From an uncultured Sphingomonadales bacterium (GTDB lineage Bacteria; Pseudomonadota; Alphaproteobacteria; Sphingomonadales; Sphingomonadaceae): a stretch of DNA of 7,222 bases. A program made the translations under genes and the position numbers. The notes under the pieces are model-generated. The model was not told where the DNA came from. It worked only from the letters and a program-made list of their open reading frames with translations, and did no database searches. Location of the stretch: NCBI GenBank assembly GCA_903893935.1, contig CAITOD010000051.1:1-7222 (forward strand). Direction: 5' to 3'. Of the stretch, positions 1 to 6,756 are shown one piece after another; the stretch's first letter is position 1, and the number at the start of each line of letters is the position of its first letter.

Positions 1-114
1 CGCGACCACGATCTCGCCCGCCGCCAGATCGAGCGAGACGTCTTTGAGCGCCTCGACCGCGCCGTTGCGGCTGCGATAGGTCACACCCGCTGCGACTGCG
101 GAAAGAATGGTCAT
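1..114 (-). CDS. tauB: TauB-like sulfonate/taurine ABC transporter ATPase, N-terminal 38 residues only (cut by window edge)
   Basis: The reverse strand from base 114 reads MTILSAVAAGVTYRSR, then an LKDVSLDLAAGEIVVA stretch, which is the usual opening of an ABC ATPase just before the Walker A loop. The Walker A, signature and Walker B motifs lie off the left edge, so the nucleotide-binding function is inferred. Its ATG overlaps the tauA stop in an ATGA arrangement, so the two are almost certainly co-translated. Substrate (taurine or another alkanesulfonate) is assigned only from the adjacent TauA homologue. It would sit on the cytoplasmic side and energise uptake by TauC, expected further left. 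It could instead be named SsuB; 38 residues cannot separate these. Confidence 0.8.
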   Translation of the reverse strand, partial: MTILSAVAAGVTYRSRNGAVEALKDVSLDLAAGEIVVA

Positions 115-1136
115 GGCCGGGCTTCCTTTGCGGCGGCGGCGCGCACCCAGCGCGCATCGATCCAGGGCCGGTAATCGACCAGCACGCGATCGACTTTGCC
201 CTCGCCTTTGAGAAAGCCGGCGGTCGCCGCCAGATCGCGCGCGAGCCCGCCGCCGAGCAAGGCGGGGCCGGCCTGCGCGCTCGCATCGGGATAGTCGTTG
301 GCGGCCAGTTGGCGCGGAATATCGTCGGGCGAAGCGCCGGTGATCGCGGCGACCGCGCGCACGGCGGGCGATTGCGCGGTCAGCGTGGCGCGCGTGGCCT
401 GCCACTGGCGCGTTGCATCGAGCGATGCCTGCACGAAAGCGGCCACCACGCGCGGATTGGTGCGCGCAAAATCACGCCGCACCACCCAGGCTTCATAGGT
501 CGGAGCGCCCCAGCGCGCGACTTCGTCCGAGCCGACCAGGACTTGCCCGTCGCGTTCGAGCGCGCCCAGCGCCGGGTCCCACACATAGGCCGCATCGATA
601 TCGCCGCGCGCCCAGGCCGCGGCAATCTGCGGCGGCGAAAGATTGATAATGCGCACCGCCGCGGCCGGAATGTGCCAGTGCGCGAGTGCGGCGAGCAGGC
701 TGTAATGGCAGGTCGAGACAAACGGCACCGCCACGCGTTTGCCCGCCAGATCGGCGGGCCCGGCAATGCCTGCGCCGCGCCGCGCCACCAGCGCTTCGGC
801 GCGGCCGAGCCGGCTGATCAGCACCACCGTCTGGAACGGCAATTGCCGCGTGGCGCCGATCGCCAGCGGGCTCGACCCGAGATCACCGAAATCGATATCG
901 CCCGCCGCCAGCGCGGTGATCACATCGGTGCCGCTGTCGAACTTGCGCCAGGTGACCGGCTGGCCCAGCGCGCGGTCATAGGCGCCGCTCGCTTGTGCAA
1001 TCTTGCCCGGATCGACATTGGTCTGATAGCCGACCACCACGCCGTGATGCCCCGGCCCCGCCAGCACGCGCACCCCGGCCACGCCGAGCAGCGCCAGCAC
1101 CACTGCCCCCAGGAAAACGCGCAAAGTGATCGGCAT
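111..1136 (-). CDS. tauA: TauA-like periplasmic taurine/sulfonate-binding protein
   Basis: A 341-residue substrate-binding protein of an ABC importer that captures taurine or related sulfonates in the periplasm as a sulfur source. Motifs shared with E. coli TauA run the whole length: GYQT at 36-39, TWRKFDSG at 62-69, DLGSSPLA at 85-92, KRVAVPF at 133-139, HYSLLAAL at 144-151, an AAW.RGDIDAAYVW.PA block at about 172-189, and WGAPT at 209-213. Residues 4-26 form a hydrophobic segment that looks like a signal peptide, with a possible cut after VLA at 24-26. The reading frame stays open a further 93 codons upstream, but I chose the ATG at 1136: the signal sequence begins there, a GGGAAG ribosome-site-like stretch lies just before it, and the longer version would run through the divergent control region into virB1. 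The call to TauA rather than SsuA rests on these motifs; the ligand has not been shown. Confidence 0.92.
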   Translation of the reverse strand: MPITLRVFLGAVVLALLGVAGVRVLAGPGHHGVVVGYQTNVDPGKIAQASGAYDRALGQPVTWRKFDSGTDVITALAAGDIDFGDLGSSPLAIGATRQLPFQTVVLISRLGRAEALVARRGAGIAGPADLAGKRVAVPFVSTCHYSLLAALAHWHIPAAAVRIINLSPPQIAAAWARGDIDAAYVWDPALGALERDGQVLVGSDEVARWGAPTYEAWVVRRDFARTNPRVVAAFVQASLDATRQWQATRATLTAQSPAVRAVAAITGASPDDIPRQLAANDYPDASAQAGPALLGGGLARDLAATAGFLKGEGKVDRVLVDYRPWIDARWVRAAAAKEARP

Positions 1137-1160
1137 GGCTTCCCGTCGGCAGAATTCGGT

Positions 1161-1174
1161 GGTGTGTACACGCC
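1161..1174. promoter_or_regulatory. Imperfect 14-bp palindrome around GTGTACAC, candidate operator for tauA
   Basis: The bases GGTGTGTACACGCC form two 7-base half sites that match at six of seven pairs around a perfect GTGTACAC core. It lies 25 bases before the tauA start, where a repressor or activator dimer could act. Palindromes of this size also occur by chance, and I cannot name a regulator that binds it. Confidence 0.25.
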
Positions 1175-1234
1175 CGATCCGGCGCGCGCCAAGGCCCTTT
1201 CTGGACGAAAAAATTCGCGCGAGCCGCAAATTTA

Positions 1235-1257
1235 AATTGCATGATGGCAAGGCAATT
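1235..1257. repeat. Inverted repeat AATTGC-11-GCAATT upstream of virB1
   Basis: AATTGC at 1235-1240 is the exact reverse complement of GCAATT at 1252-1257, with 11 bases between them. It overlaps the AT-rich patch that could be the virB1 -10 region. The position and symmetry fit an operator site, but a chance repeat is possible; arms are only six bases and do not extend. Confidence 0.3.
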
Positions 1258-1273
1258 GTGGCATGCATCGCGC

Positions 1274-1834
1274 ATGCGAGCGGCAAAGACAATTTCGCTG
1301 GGTGCCCTGATCGCCGCCGGGCTGTCATGCGCGGGGGCCGCGCATGCCGATGTGATGGTGGTGGACGCGGGCGAAGCGCACTGGGTCGCGGGCGGCCCGT
1401 CGCAGGCGCAGGCACCGCATCATGCCCGGCCGGCGGTGATGCCGCTGGCGTGGCGCGCGCCGATCATGGTGCTGGCCGAACGCTATGACTTGTCGCCGGC
1501 GGTGATCGAGGCGCTGGTCTGGCAGGAAAGCCGCTGGCAGGCCGGCGCCGTGTCGCCCAAAGGCGCGCGCGGGCTTGCGCAACTGATGCCGCAGACCGCG
1601 CGCGCGCTGGGCGCCAATCCCGACAATCCGGCGCAAAACGTCGAAGCCGGGGCGCGCTATCTGCATGCATTGCTCGGCCATTTTCACGGTAACCTCGAGG
1701 AAGCACTTGCAGCGTACAATGCCGGGCCGGCACGCGTCATGCGCGCCGGCGGGGTGCCGCCGATTGCCGAAACGCAGCACTATGTTGCCGCCATTCTCGC
1801 GCGACTGGCCGCGCAAGCCTCGCCAGGGAGATGA
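1274..1834 (+). CDS. virB1: VirB1-like lytic transglycosylase of the T4SS
   Basis: A 186-residue periplasmic enzyme expected to cleave peptidoglycan glycan strands so that the secretion channel and pilus can cross the wall. Residues 1-25 form a clean signal peptide ending AHA. The SLT family 1 motifs follow: LVWQESRWQ with the catalytic Glu at 85, SPKGARGLAQLMP at 94-106, NVEAGARYL near 122-130, AYNAG at 147-151 and ETQHYV at 166-171. In-frame ATGs at 1241 and 1244 would add 10 or 11 residues before the signal sequence; I prefer 1274 because it gives a normal short positive n-region and leaves room for a promoter. None of the candidate starts has a strong ribosome site. There is no long C-terminal extension of the VirB1* type. 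First gene of the virB operon, with 5 bases between its stop and virB2. Confidence 0.92.
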   Translation: MRAAKTISLGALIAAGLSCAGAAHADVMVVDAGEAHWVAGGPSQAQAPHHARPAVMPLAWRAPIMVLAERYDLSPAVIEALVWQESRWQAGAVSPKGARGLAQLMPQTARALGANPDNPAQNVEAGARYLHALLGHFHGNLEEALAAYNAGPARVMRAGGVPPIAETQHYVAAILARLAAQASPGR

Positions 1835-1839
1835 TCTGC

Positions 1840-2139
1840 ATGTCGCGTTACAGGTTCGGTTTCCTGGTTGTGCTGGCGCTCGCGCCCGGTCGCGCGCTGG
1901 CGCAGACCGCTGCCGATCCGCAAGGGTCGGGCCCGATCCTTGCCGCGCTGCTGTGGTTGCAGGGCACGCTGATGGGCAATGTCGCGACCGCGGTGGCGGT
2001 GATGGCGGTGGCCGCGTGCGGGCTGATGATGCTGACCGGGCGGCTCAACTGGCGGATGGGCGTGACGGTGATCATGGGCTGTTTCATCCTGTTCGGCGCG
2101 GCGGCGATCGTGTCGGGCATCCGCCAGGCGGCCGGCTGA
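1840..2139 (+). CDS. virB2: VirB2/TrbC-family T4SS major pilin precursor
   Basis: A 99-residue pilin precursor. An N-terminal signal sequence ends with RALA at 18-21, predicting cleavage before Gln22 and a mature pilin of 78 residues. The mature part has the family layout: a short N-terminal stretch (GSGPILAALLWLQGTL, 29-44), a first hydrophobic helix at about 46-66, a polar turn with GRLNWR at 67-72, and a second helix at about 73-93. Mature subunits would sit in the inner membrane and be extracted to build the pilus. The start at 1840 is chosen because AGGGAG at 1825-1830 lies at good spacing; an ATG at 1831 overlaps this ribosome site's spacing and the virB1 stop, and would add only three residues. 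Cyclisation, as in TrbC, cannot be judged from sequence. Confidence 0.92.
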   Translation: MSRYRFGFLVVLALAPGRALAQTAADPQGSGPILAALLWLQGTLMGNVATAVAVMAVAACGLMMLTGRLNWRMGVTVIMGCFILFGAAAIVSGIRQAAG

Positions 2140-2140
2140 G

Positions 2141-2422
2141 ATGGAACTGGTGCGCCCGCGCCTGTGCAAGCCGCTGACGCGGCCGCAGATGTTTGCGGGC
2201 GTGACGTACAGCTTTTTCATCATCAACCTGATGATCACCACCGAGGCGTTTCTGATCACGCGCAGCTTTGTGGCGCTCGGCGTGGCGCTGGTGGTGCATG
2301 GCGCGGGCTATCTTGCCTGCCTGCGCGAACCGCGCGTGTTCGATTTGTGGCTGACGCGTGTGCGGCGCTGCCCGCGCGTTGCCAACTGGCGCCACTGGGG
2401 GTGCAATTCCTATGCCCCGTGA
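2141..2422 (+). CDS. virB3: VirB3 inner-membrane T4SS protein
   Basis: A 93-residue membrane protein that works with VirB4 and VirB6 in pilus assembly and substrate transfer. The opening LTRPQMFAGVTY (about 12-23) is the hallmark N-terminal motif of VirB3. A hydrophobic stretch at about 18-62 is long enough for one or two membrane helices, and the tail REPRVFDLWLTRVRRCPR (62-79) is cytoplasmic-type and rich in arginine, ending with a CNSY motif typical of alphaproteobacterial VirB3. It starts one base after the virB2 stop, and its last 11 bases overlap virB4. In some T4SS the two are fused; here they are separate. No frameshift or truncation is seen. Confidence 0.92.
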   Translation: MELVRPRLCKPLTRPQMFAGVTYSFFIINLMITTEAFLITRSFVALGVALVVHGAGYLACLREPRVFDLWLTRVRRCPRVANWRHWGCNSYAP

Positions 2423-4808
2423 TGCCGGCCTGTTCGCGCGCTGGGCGCGGCGCGAGGCGCGCGCGGGCGACCGGCTGCCTTATGCCAGCCTGGTCGACAG
2501 CCATGTCGTGGCCTTGCGCGACGGGTCGCTGCTGGTCGCGCTGCACGTGCCCGGCTGGCCTGCCGAAACCGCGCAGGCGAGCGAAATCAACGCCTTGGCC
2601 GCGCAGCGCGACGTGTGGCTGCGCGCCGGGCTCGATGCGCGGTTCGTGTTCGGGCACCATATCGTGCGGCGGCGGATCGCGGTCGATTTCGCGGGTGCAT
2701 TTGATGATCCGCTGTCGGCCGAGATCGACGCGCGCTGGCAGGCGCGGCTGGGCGATGGCTCGATCTATGTCAACGACCAGTTCATCACGCTGCTGCGCCG
2801 CCCCGCGCGCGGCAAGACCGGCTGGCTCGACCATCTGCAACGCCGCCTGCGCGGCAGCGAAAGCGGGATCGATCAGGGCGAATTGCGCGGGCTGATGGCC
2901 GCCGCCGCCGGGCTCGCGACGGCACTGGCGCCGGCGGGCGCGCGCATTCTGGGCGATTACCAGGGCGCTTCGGGCACTTGCAACGAAGTGCTGGAATTGC
3001 TGTCGTGCCTTTACAACGGCGAAATGCGCCCGGTCCGCCGCCCCGCCGAAGGCACCGATGTGGGGCACATGCTGCCATATGTGCGCGCCAGTTTCGGGCT
3101 CGATGCGCTCGAATTGCGCGGCGCCTCCGGCCCGTCGTTTGCAGCGCTCGTCAGCCTGAAGGACTATCCCGAAGCGACCGCGCCGGGCTTGCTCGACCCG
3201 CTGCTGGCGGTCGATGCCGAACTGGTGCTGACCGAAACCTGGGCGCCCGCCGATCGCCAGATCGCGCGCGAACGCATCGATCTGGCCTTGCGCCGGTTGC
3301 GCGCGGCGGATGAAGACGCGATGGCCGAACGCGCCGAATTGCACGCCGCGCGCGATGCGCTGGGCATGGGCGCGGCGGCCTATGGCGATCATCACTTGTC
3401 GGTGCTGGTGCGCGGGGCGACGCTGTCTGCGCTCGATGCCGGGGTGACCGCAGTGGCCGGCGCGCTGGCCGATGCAGGCGCGATCGCAGTGCGCGAAGAT
3501 GTCAATCTCGAGCCCGGGTTCTGGGGGCAATTCCCCGGCAACGAGGATTACATCGTGCGCCGCGCGCTGGTGTCGAGCGCCAGTATGGCGTGTTTTGCCG
3601 CGTGCCACGGCCCGGCGATGGGCCGCGCGCACGGGCACCACTGGGGCCAGGCGGTGACCGTGCTGGCGACCACCTCGGCGACGCCGTTTTTCCTCAGCCT
3701 GCACCAGGGCGATCTCGGCAATTTCACGCTGATCGGCCCCTCGGGCAGCGGCAAGACCGTGCTGCTCAATTTCCTCGCTGCGCAAGCGCAGCGCTTTGCC
3801 CCGCGCACCGTGCTGTTCGACAAGGATCGCGGCGCGGAAATGTTCATCCGCGCGATCGGCGGCTGCTACGAACGGATCGTGCCGGGTGCCGCGACCGGGT
3901 TCAACCCGCTGGCGCTGCCCGACAGCGCGGGCACGCGCGCGTTCCTGCGCGAATGGCTGGGCGTGCTGCTCGAAGCGCGCGGGCCCGATGAAATGGCGCT
4001 GATCGCGGGCGCGGTCGATGCGGCTTATGCGCACGATGCCAGGCTGCGGCGGCTCACGCATTTTCGCGAATTGCTTGCGGGCACGCGGCGCCCGGTGCCG
4101 GGCGATCTGGCGAGCCGGCTCGATCCGTGGATCAGCGGCGGCCCGCACGCGTGGCTGTTCGACAATGTGGGCGACCAGCTTGATCTGTCGCAGCGCGTGC
4201 TCGGGTTCGACATGACCGCGCTGCTCGATGCACCGCGACTTCGCACCGCGACGATGATGTATCTGTTCCACCGCATCGAGGAACGGCTCGACGGCACGCC
4301 GACGATGATCCTGATCGACGAGGGCTGGAAAGCGCTCGACGATCCGGTGTTTGCGCTGCGCATCCGCGACTGGCTCAAGACGCTGCGCAAGCGCAATGCG
4401 CTGGTGGGGTTTGCCACGCAATCGGCACGCGATGCGCTCGACAGTTCGATCGCCGCAGCCCTCGTCGAACAGACCGCGACAATGCTGTTCACCCCCAATC
4501 CGCGCGCGCGCGCCGAAGACTATTGCGGCGGGTTCGGCTTGTCCGAACACGAGCTCGATGTGATCCGCACCCTGCCGCAAGGCGGCCGCGCGTTCCTGTT
4601 GCGGCAGGGCGAGCAATCGCATGTGCTGCGGCTCGATCTGGGCGGAATGGACGATCTGGTCATGGTGCTGTCGGGGCGCGAGACGACGGTGCGCCGGCTC
4701 GATGCCTTGCGCGCCGATCTGGGCGATGACCCCGCCGCCTGGTACCCCGCGCTGACCGGTGCGGCCTGGCCGGGTGCTGGGCCGCGCGCGACCGAGGCGG
4801 CCGAATGA
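2412..4808 (+). CDS. virB4: VirB4 T4SS ATPase (CagE/TrbE/VirB4 family)
   Basis: A 798-residue inner-membrane-associated ATPase that powers pilin extraction and substrate transfer, the largest conserved T4SS component. The N-terminal half (about 1-400) is the CagE/TrbE/VirB4 domain. The RecA-like motor follows: Walker A GPSGSGKT at 442-449 with Lys448, Walker B TMILIDEGW at 631-639 with Asp636 and Glu637, a downstream GFATQSARD block at 666-673, and a TPNP turn at 694-697. The core motifs are intact and length is normal for the family, so it should be active. The start at 2412 is preferred over an in-frame ATG at 2358 because MPRDAGLF is the natural N-terminus, a GGGGG stretch precedes it, and the longer form lies wholly inside virB3. 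It overlaps virB6 by 4 bases (ATGA). Confidence 0.95.
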   Translation: MPRDAGLFARWARREARAGDRLPYASLVDSHVVALRDGSLLVALHVPGWPAETAQASEINALAAQRDVWLRAGLDARFVFGHHIVRRRIAVDFAGAFDDPLSAEIDARWQARLGDGSIYVNDQFITLLRRPARGKTGWLDHLQRRLRGSESGIDQGELRGLMAAAAGLATALAPAGARILGDYQGASGTCNEVLELLSCLYNGEMRPVRRPAEGTDVGHMLPYVRASFGLDALELRGASGPSFAALVSLKDYPEATAPGLLDPLLAVDAELVLTETWAPADRQIARERIDLALRRLRAADEDAMAERAELHAARDALGMGAAAYGDHHLSVLVRGATLSALDAGVTAVAGALADAGAIAVREDVNLEPGFWGQFPGNEDYIVRRALVSSASMACFAACHGPAMGRAHGHHWGQAVTVLATTSATPFFLSLHQGDLGNFTLIGPSGSGKTVLLNFLAAQAQRFAPRTVLFDKDRGAEMFIRAIGGCYERIVPGAATGFNPLALPDSAGTRAFLREWLGVLLEARGPDEMALIAGAVDAAYAHDARLRRLTHFRELLAGTRRPVPGDLASRLDPWISGGPHAWLFDNVGDQLDLSQRVLGFDMTALLDAPRLRTATMMYLFHRIEERLDGTPTMILIDEGWKALDDPVFALRIRDWLKTLRKRNALVGFATQSARDALDSSIAAALVEQTATMLFTPNPRARAEDYCGGFGLSEHELDVIRTLPQGGRAFLLRQGEQSHVLRLDLGGMDDLVMVLSGRETTVRRLDALRADLGDDPAAWYPALTGAAWPGAGPRATEAAE

Positions 4809-6028
4809 GCGATTGCGGCACACTGATCAACGAGGCCGGCAATGGCCTCGCGCCCACGCTGCAAGCGGTCGATTGCATGACCGCGAACGCGGGCGCGGGC
4901 AGCTTCGGGCACCTGATGGGCGCGCAAGGCGTGCTGGCCCCCGCGCTGACCGCCGCGCTGACGATCTATGTGGCGGCTTATGGTCTCGCCTTGATCACCG
5001 GGCGCGTGCGGCTGGGGCTGGGCGGGGTGTCGGGGCGGATGCTGGCGGTGGGGCTGGTGCTGGCGTTTGCCACCAGCTGGGCGTTTTACGGCCCGCTGGT
5101 CTATCGGCTGGCGACGCTTGCGCCCGATCAGGTGGCGGGCACCGTTCTCGGCACGCGCGGATCGGCGACCGCGGTGTTTGCGCAGCGTATCGACACGATT
5201 TATGCCGCCGTCAGCGACGCCACGCACGAAGCCGCCGAGCAGGAAGCCGCGCGCAACGCGGCGGCGGCAGCCGCGCAACAGCAGGCCGGTGCGCCGGTGG
5301 CGGTCGCCGCCACGCCGCCGCCCGCCAGCACCAATCGCACTGCCGGATTTGCCCCGGGCACAATCGCGATGGCGGGTGCGATCGTGCTGCTGCTGTCGAC
5401 TGTCGGCGTGCTGGTGACGGCGCGTATCGTGCTCGCCGCGCTTTTGCTGATCGGGCCGGTGTTTGTCGTCATGGCGCTGTTTCCGGCGGTGCGCGGGCTG
5501 TTTGCCGGCTGGGCGCGGACAATTTTGCTGGCCGCCTTTGCGCCGATGCTGGTGGTGCTGGGCGGGGCGTTTTCGCTCGAACTGGCGGTGCCGACAGTGG
5601 CGCGGCTGCTTTCGCCCGACGGCATCGACCAGAGTGCTGCGACCGGGTTTTTCCTGATCGCCACCGTCCACGCCGCGCTGATGGCGATGGCCTTGCGCGC
5701 CGCCGCCGGCCTGGTTGCGGGGTGGCGGCCGTGGGCGGCGGGTGCGCCCGACCGCTTTGGCTCGGCAAGGCGCGACGATCCCTCCGCAATGGTGATCGGC
5801 ACATCGCCTGCGGGCGCGGCGCGCACATTCAATGCCTTTGCCGGCGGCGCGCGCGGGCAGATGCTGGCCGGCGGCAGCGATCGCCGCAGCACCAGCCAGC
5901 TGGTCACACGCGACACGCGCACCCTTGCGGGCTTTGCGAATACCGAGGCTTCTGCACCCGGGCCGCGCCGCGCGGCCGGGATCGGCAGCCGTTTCCGCCC
6001 CGCCAGCGTCAGACCGGTGATGAAATGA
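4805..6028 (+). CDS. virB6: VirB6 polytopic inner-membrane T4SS channel protein
   Basis: A 407-residue polytopic membrane protein that forms part of the inner-membrane translocation path. Hydrophobic segments lie at about 42-65, 79-99, 186-204, 206-226, 239-258 and 278-305. The block ARIVLAALLLIGPVFVVMAL (206-225), followed by FPAVRGLFAGWARTILLAAF, is the best family signature. Between the second and third helices sits a soluble stretch (about 100-185) with an Ala/Gln/Glu-rich, possibly coiled-coil part at 134-162 and a Pro/Ala hinge at 163-176. By position this matches the large periplasmic loop of Agrobacterium VirB6, which contacts the substrate. The C-terminal 100 residues are polar and low in conserved features. 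GAGG at 4794-4797 gives a good ribosome site. It joins virB4 and virB9 by ATGA overlaps, with no virB5 or virB8 between. Confidence 0.9.
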   Translation: MSDCGTLINEAGNGLAPTLQAVDCMTANAGAGSFGHLMGAQGVLAPALTAALTIYVAAYGLALITGRVRLGLGGVSGRMLAVGLVLAFATSWAFYGPLVYRLATLAPDQVAGTVLGTRGSATAVFAQRIDTIYAAVSDATHEAAEQEAARNAAAAAAQQQAGAPVAVAATPPPASTNRTAGFAPGTIAMAGAIVLLLSTVGVLVTARIVLAALLLIGPVFVVMALFPAVRGLFAGWARTILLAAFAPMLVVLGGAFSLELAVPTVARLLSPDGIDQSAATGFFLIATVHAALMAMALRAAAGLVAGWRPWAAGAPDRFGSARRDDPSAMVIGTSPAGAARTFNAFAGGARGQMLAGGSDRRSTSQLVTRDTRTLAGFANTEASAPGPRRAAGIGSRFRPASVRPVMK

Positions 6029-6756
6029 GCCTTGTCCTTGCCCTGATGCTCGCGCAGGCAGCACCCGGCGATCCGCGCCTGGTGACGCAGCGCTGGCACG
6101 AAAACGCGGTGGTGCGCCTCGTCGGGCGCGCAGGCGTCGAAGCCACGGTGATTCTGGGAAGCGACGAACATATCGAAAATGTCGCGATCGGCGATGCCAA
6201 TGCCTGGCAGGTCTCGCCCAACCGCCGCGCCAACATGCTGTTCCTCAAGCCTTTGTCGCCGCGCGCGCGGACCAATCTTACGGTGGTGACCGATCAACGG
6301 ACCTATTTCTTCGATCTGGTCGCCGCACCCGGCGCACGCGCGATCTATGGCTTGCGGCTCACATACCCCGAGCCCCCGGCCAAGCCCGCAGCACCAGTTG
6401 CACCCCCGCCGCTGACCAGCGAGGAAGCAGCGCTGGCGCATGGCAGCCCCGCGCCCGCGCCGGTCGATCCGGCCACGCTCGACAATGCCTTTGCGCTGCG
6501 CGGTGCGCGCGACTTGTTCCCCGCCAAAGTGTTCGCCGATGGGCAGGCGACGTATATTGCCTGGCCCAAAGGCGTGGCTCTGCCGGCGGTGCTCGGCCGC
6601 AACGCGCGGGGTGTCGAAGGTCCGATCAACTATGCGATGCACGACGACATGATCGTGGTCGATGGCGTGCCCGATGTGATCGTGCTGCGCACCGGCAAGC
6701 TGTTTGCGACAATCGAACACCAGCATGCGCCCGCCGCCCAGGTCAAAACACCATGA
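6025..6756 (+). CDS. virB9: VirB9/TrbG-family periplasmic/outer-membrane core T4SS protein
   Basis: A 243-residue core-complex protein that joins VirB10 (and VirB7 where present) in the envelope-spanning ring. A short signal peptide (MSLVLALMLAQA) ends near residue 12. The N-terminal beta domain spans about 14-115 (NRRANMLFLKP at 66-76; TNLTVVTDQRTYFFDL at 83-98). A Pro/Ala linker covers 116-150. The C-terminal domain at 152-231 carries the family motifs PAKVFADGQATYIAWP (166-181), INYAMHDDMIVVDGV (201-215) and a final LRTGKLFATI strand. The protein has no cysteine and no lipobox, so it cannot form the disulfide with VirB7 known from Agrobacterium. The start at 6025 gives the signal peptide; the same frame is open far upstream through virB6, but that part is a non-coding shadow. 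Confidence 0.92.
   Translation: MSLVLALMLAQAAPGDPRLVTQRWHENAVVRLVGRAGVEATVILGSDEHIENVAIGDANAWQVSPNRRANMLFLKPLSPRARTNLTVVTDQRTYFFDLVAAPGARAIYGLRLTYPEPPAKPAAPVAPPPLTSEEAALAHGSPAPAPVDPATLDNAFALRGARDLFPAKVFADGQATYIAWPKGVALPAVLGRNARGVEGPINYAMHDDMIVVDGVPDVIVLRTGKLFATIEHQHAPAAQVKTP

Larger units (their letters stand above)
1137..1273. promoter_or_regulatory. Divergent control region between the tau and virB operons
   Basis: This is the only sizeable gap without a gene, and the two operons point away from it, so both promoters should lie here. AT-rich patches stand out against the GC-rich background: CGAAAAAATTCG at 1206-1217 and an AATTTAAATT palindrome at 1229-1238. TTTAAA at 1231-1236 could be a -10 element for virB1, giving a transcript start shortly before the ATG at 1274. 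The nearest -35-like word (TGGACG, 1202-1207) is spaced too far away to be convincing. I could not identify a good sigma-70 match for tauA. The presence of a promoter region is well supported by layout; exact elements are not. Confidence 0.55.

Noticed and set aside
1206..1222. Possible terminator hairpin (CGAAAAAATTCG followed by TCGCGCGA)
   Set aside because: The stem is only four pairs, there is no following T-run on a strand where a gene ends, and both flanking genes start here rather than end.
309..1235. 308-codon plus-strand frame opposite tauA
   Set aside because: Antisense to a clear TauA homologue, His/Arg-rich, no domain recognised.
1137..1415. 93-codon N-terminal extension of TauA
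   Set aside because: It would place a signal sequence in the middle of the protein and run through the promoter region into virB1; the sequence is Arg/Pro-rich shadow.
2256..4823. 855-codon open frame on the minus strand opposite virB4
   Set aside because: Exact antisense of a gene with intact VirB4 motifs; the translation is Arg/His/Gln-rich and low in recognisable structure, as expected for a shadow frame in very GC-rich DNA.
4759..6024. In-frame upstream extension of virB9 making a 665-residue protein across virB6
   Set aside because: The extension is the alternate frame of virB6; VirB9 has its own signal peptide and an ATGA-coupled start at 6025.
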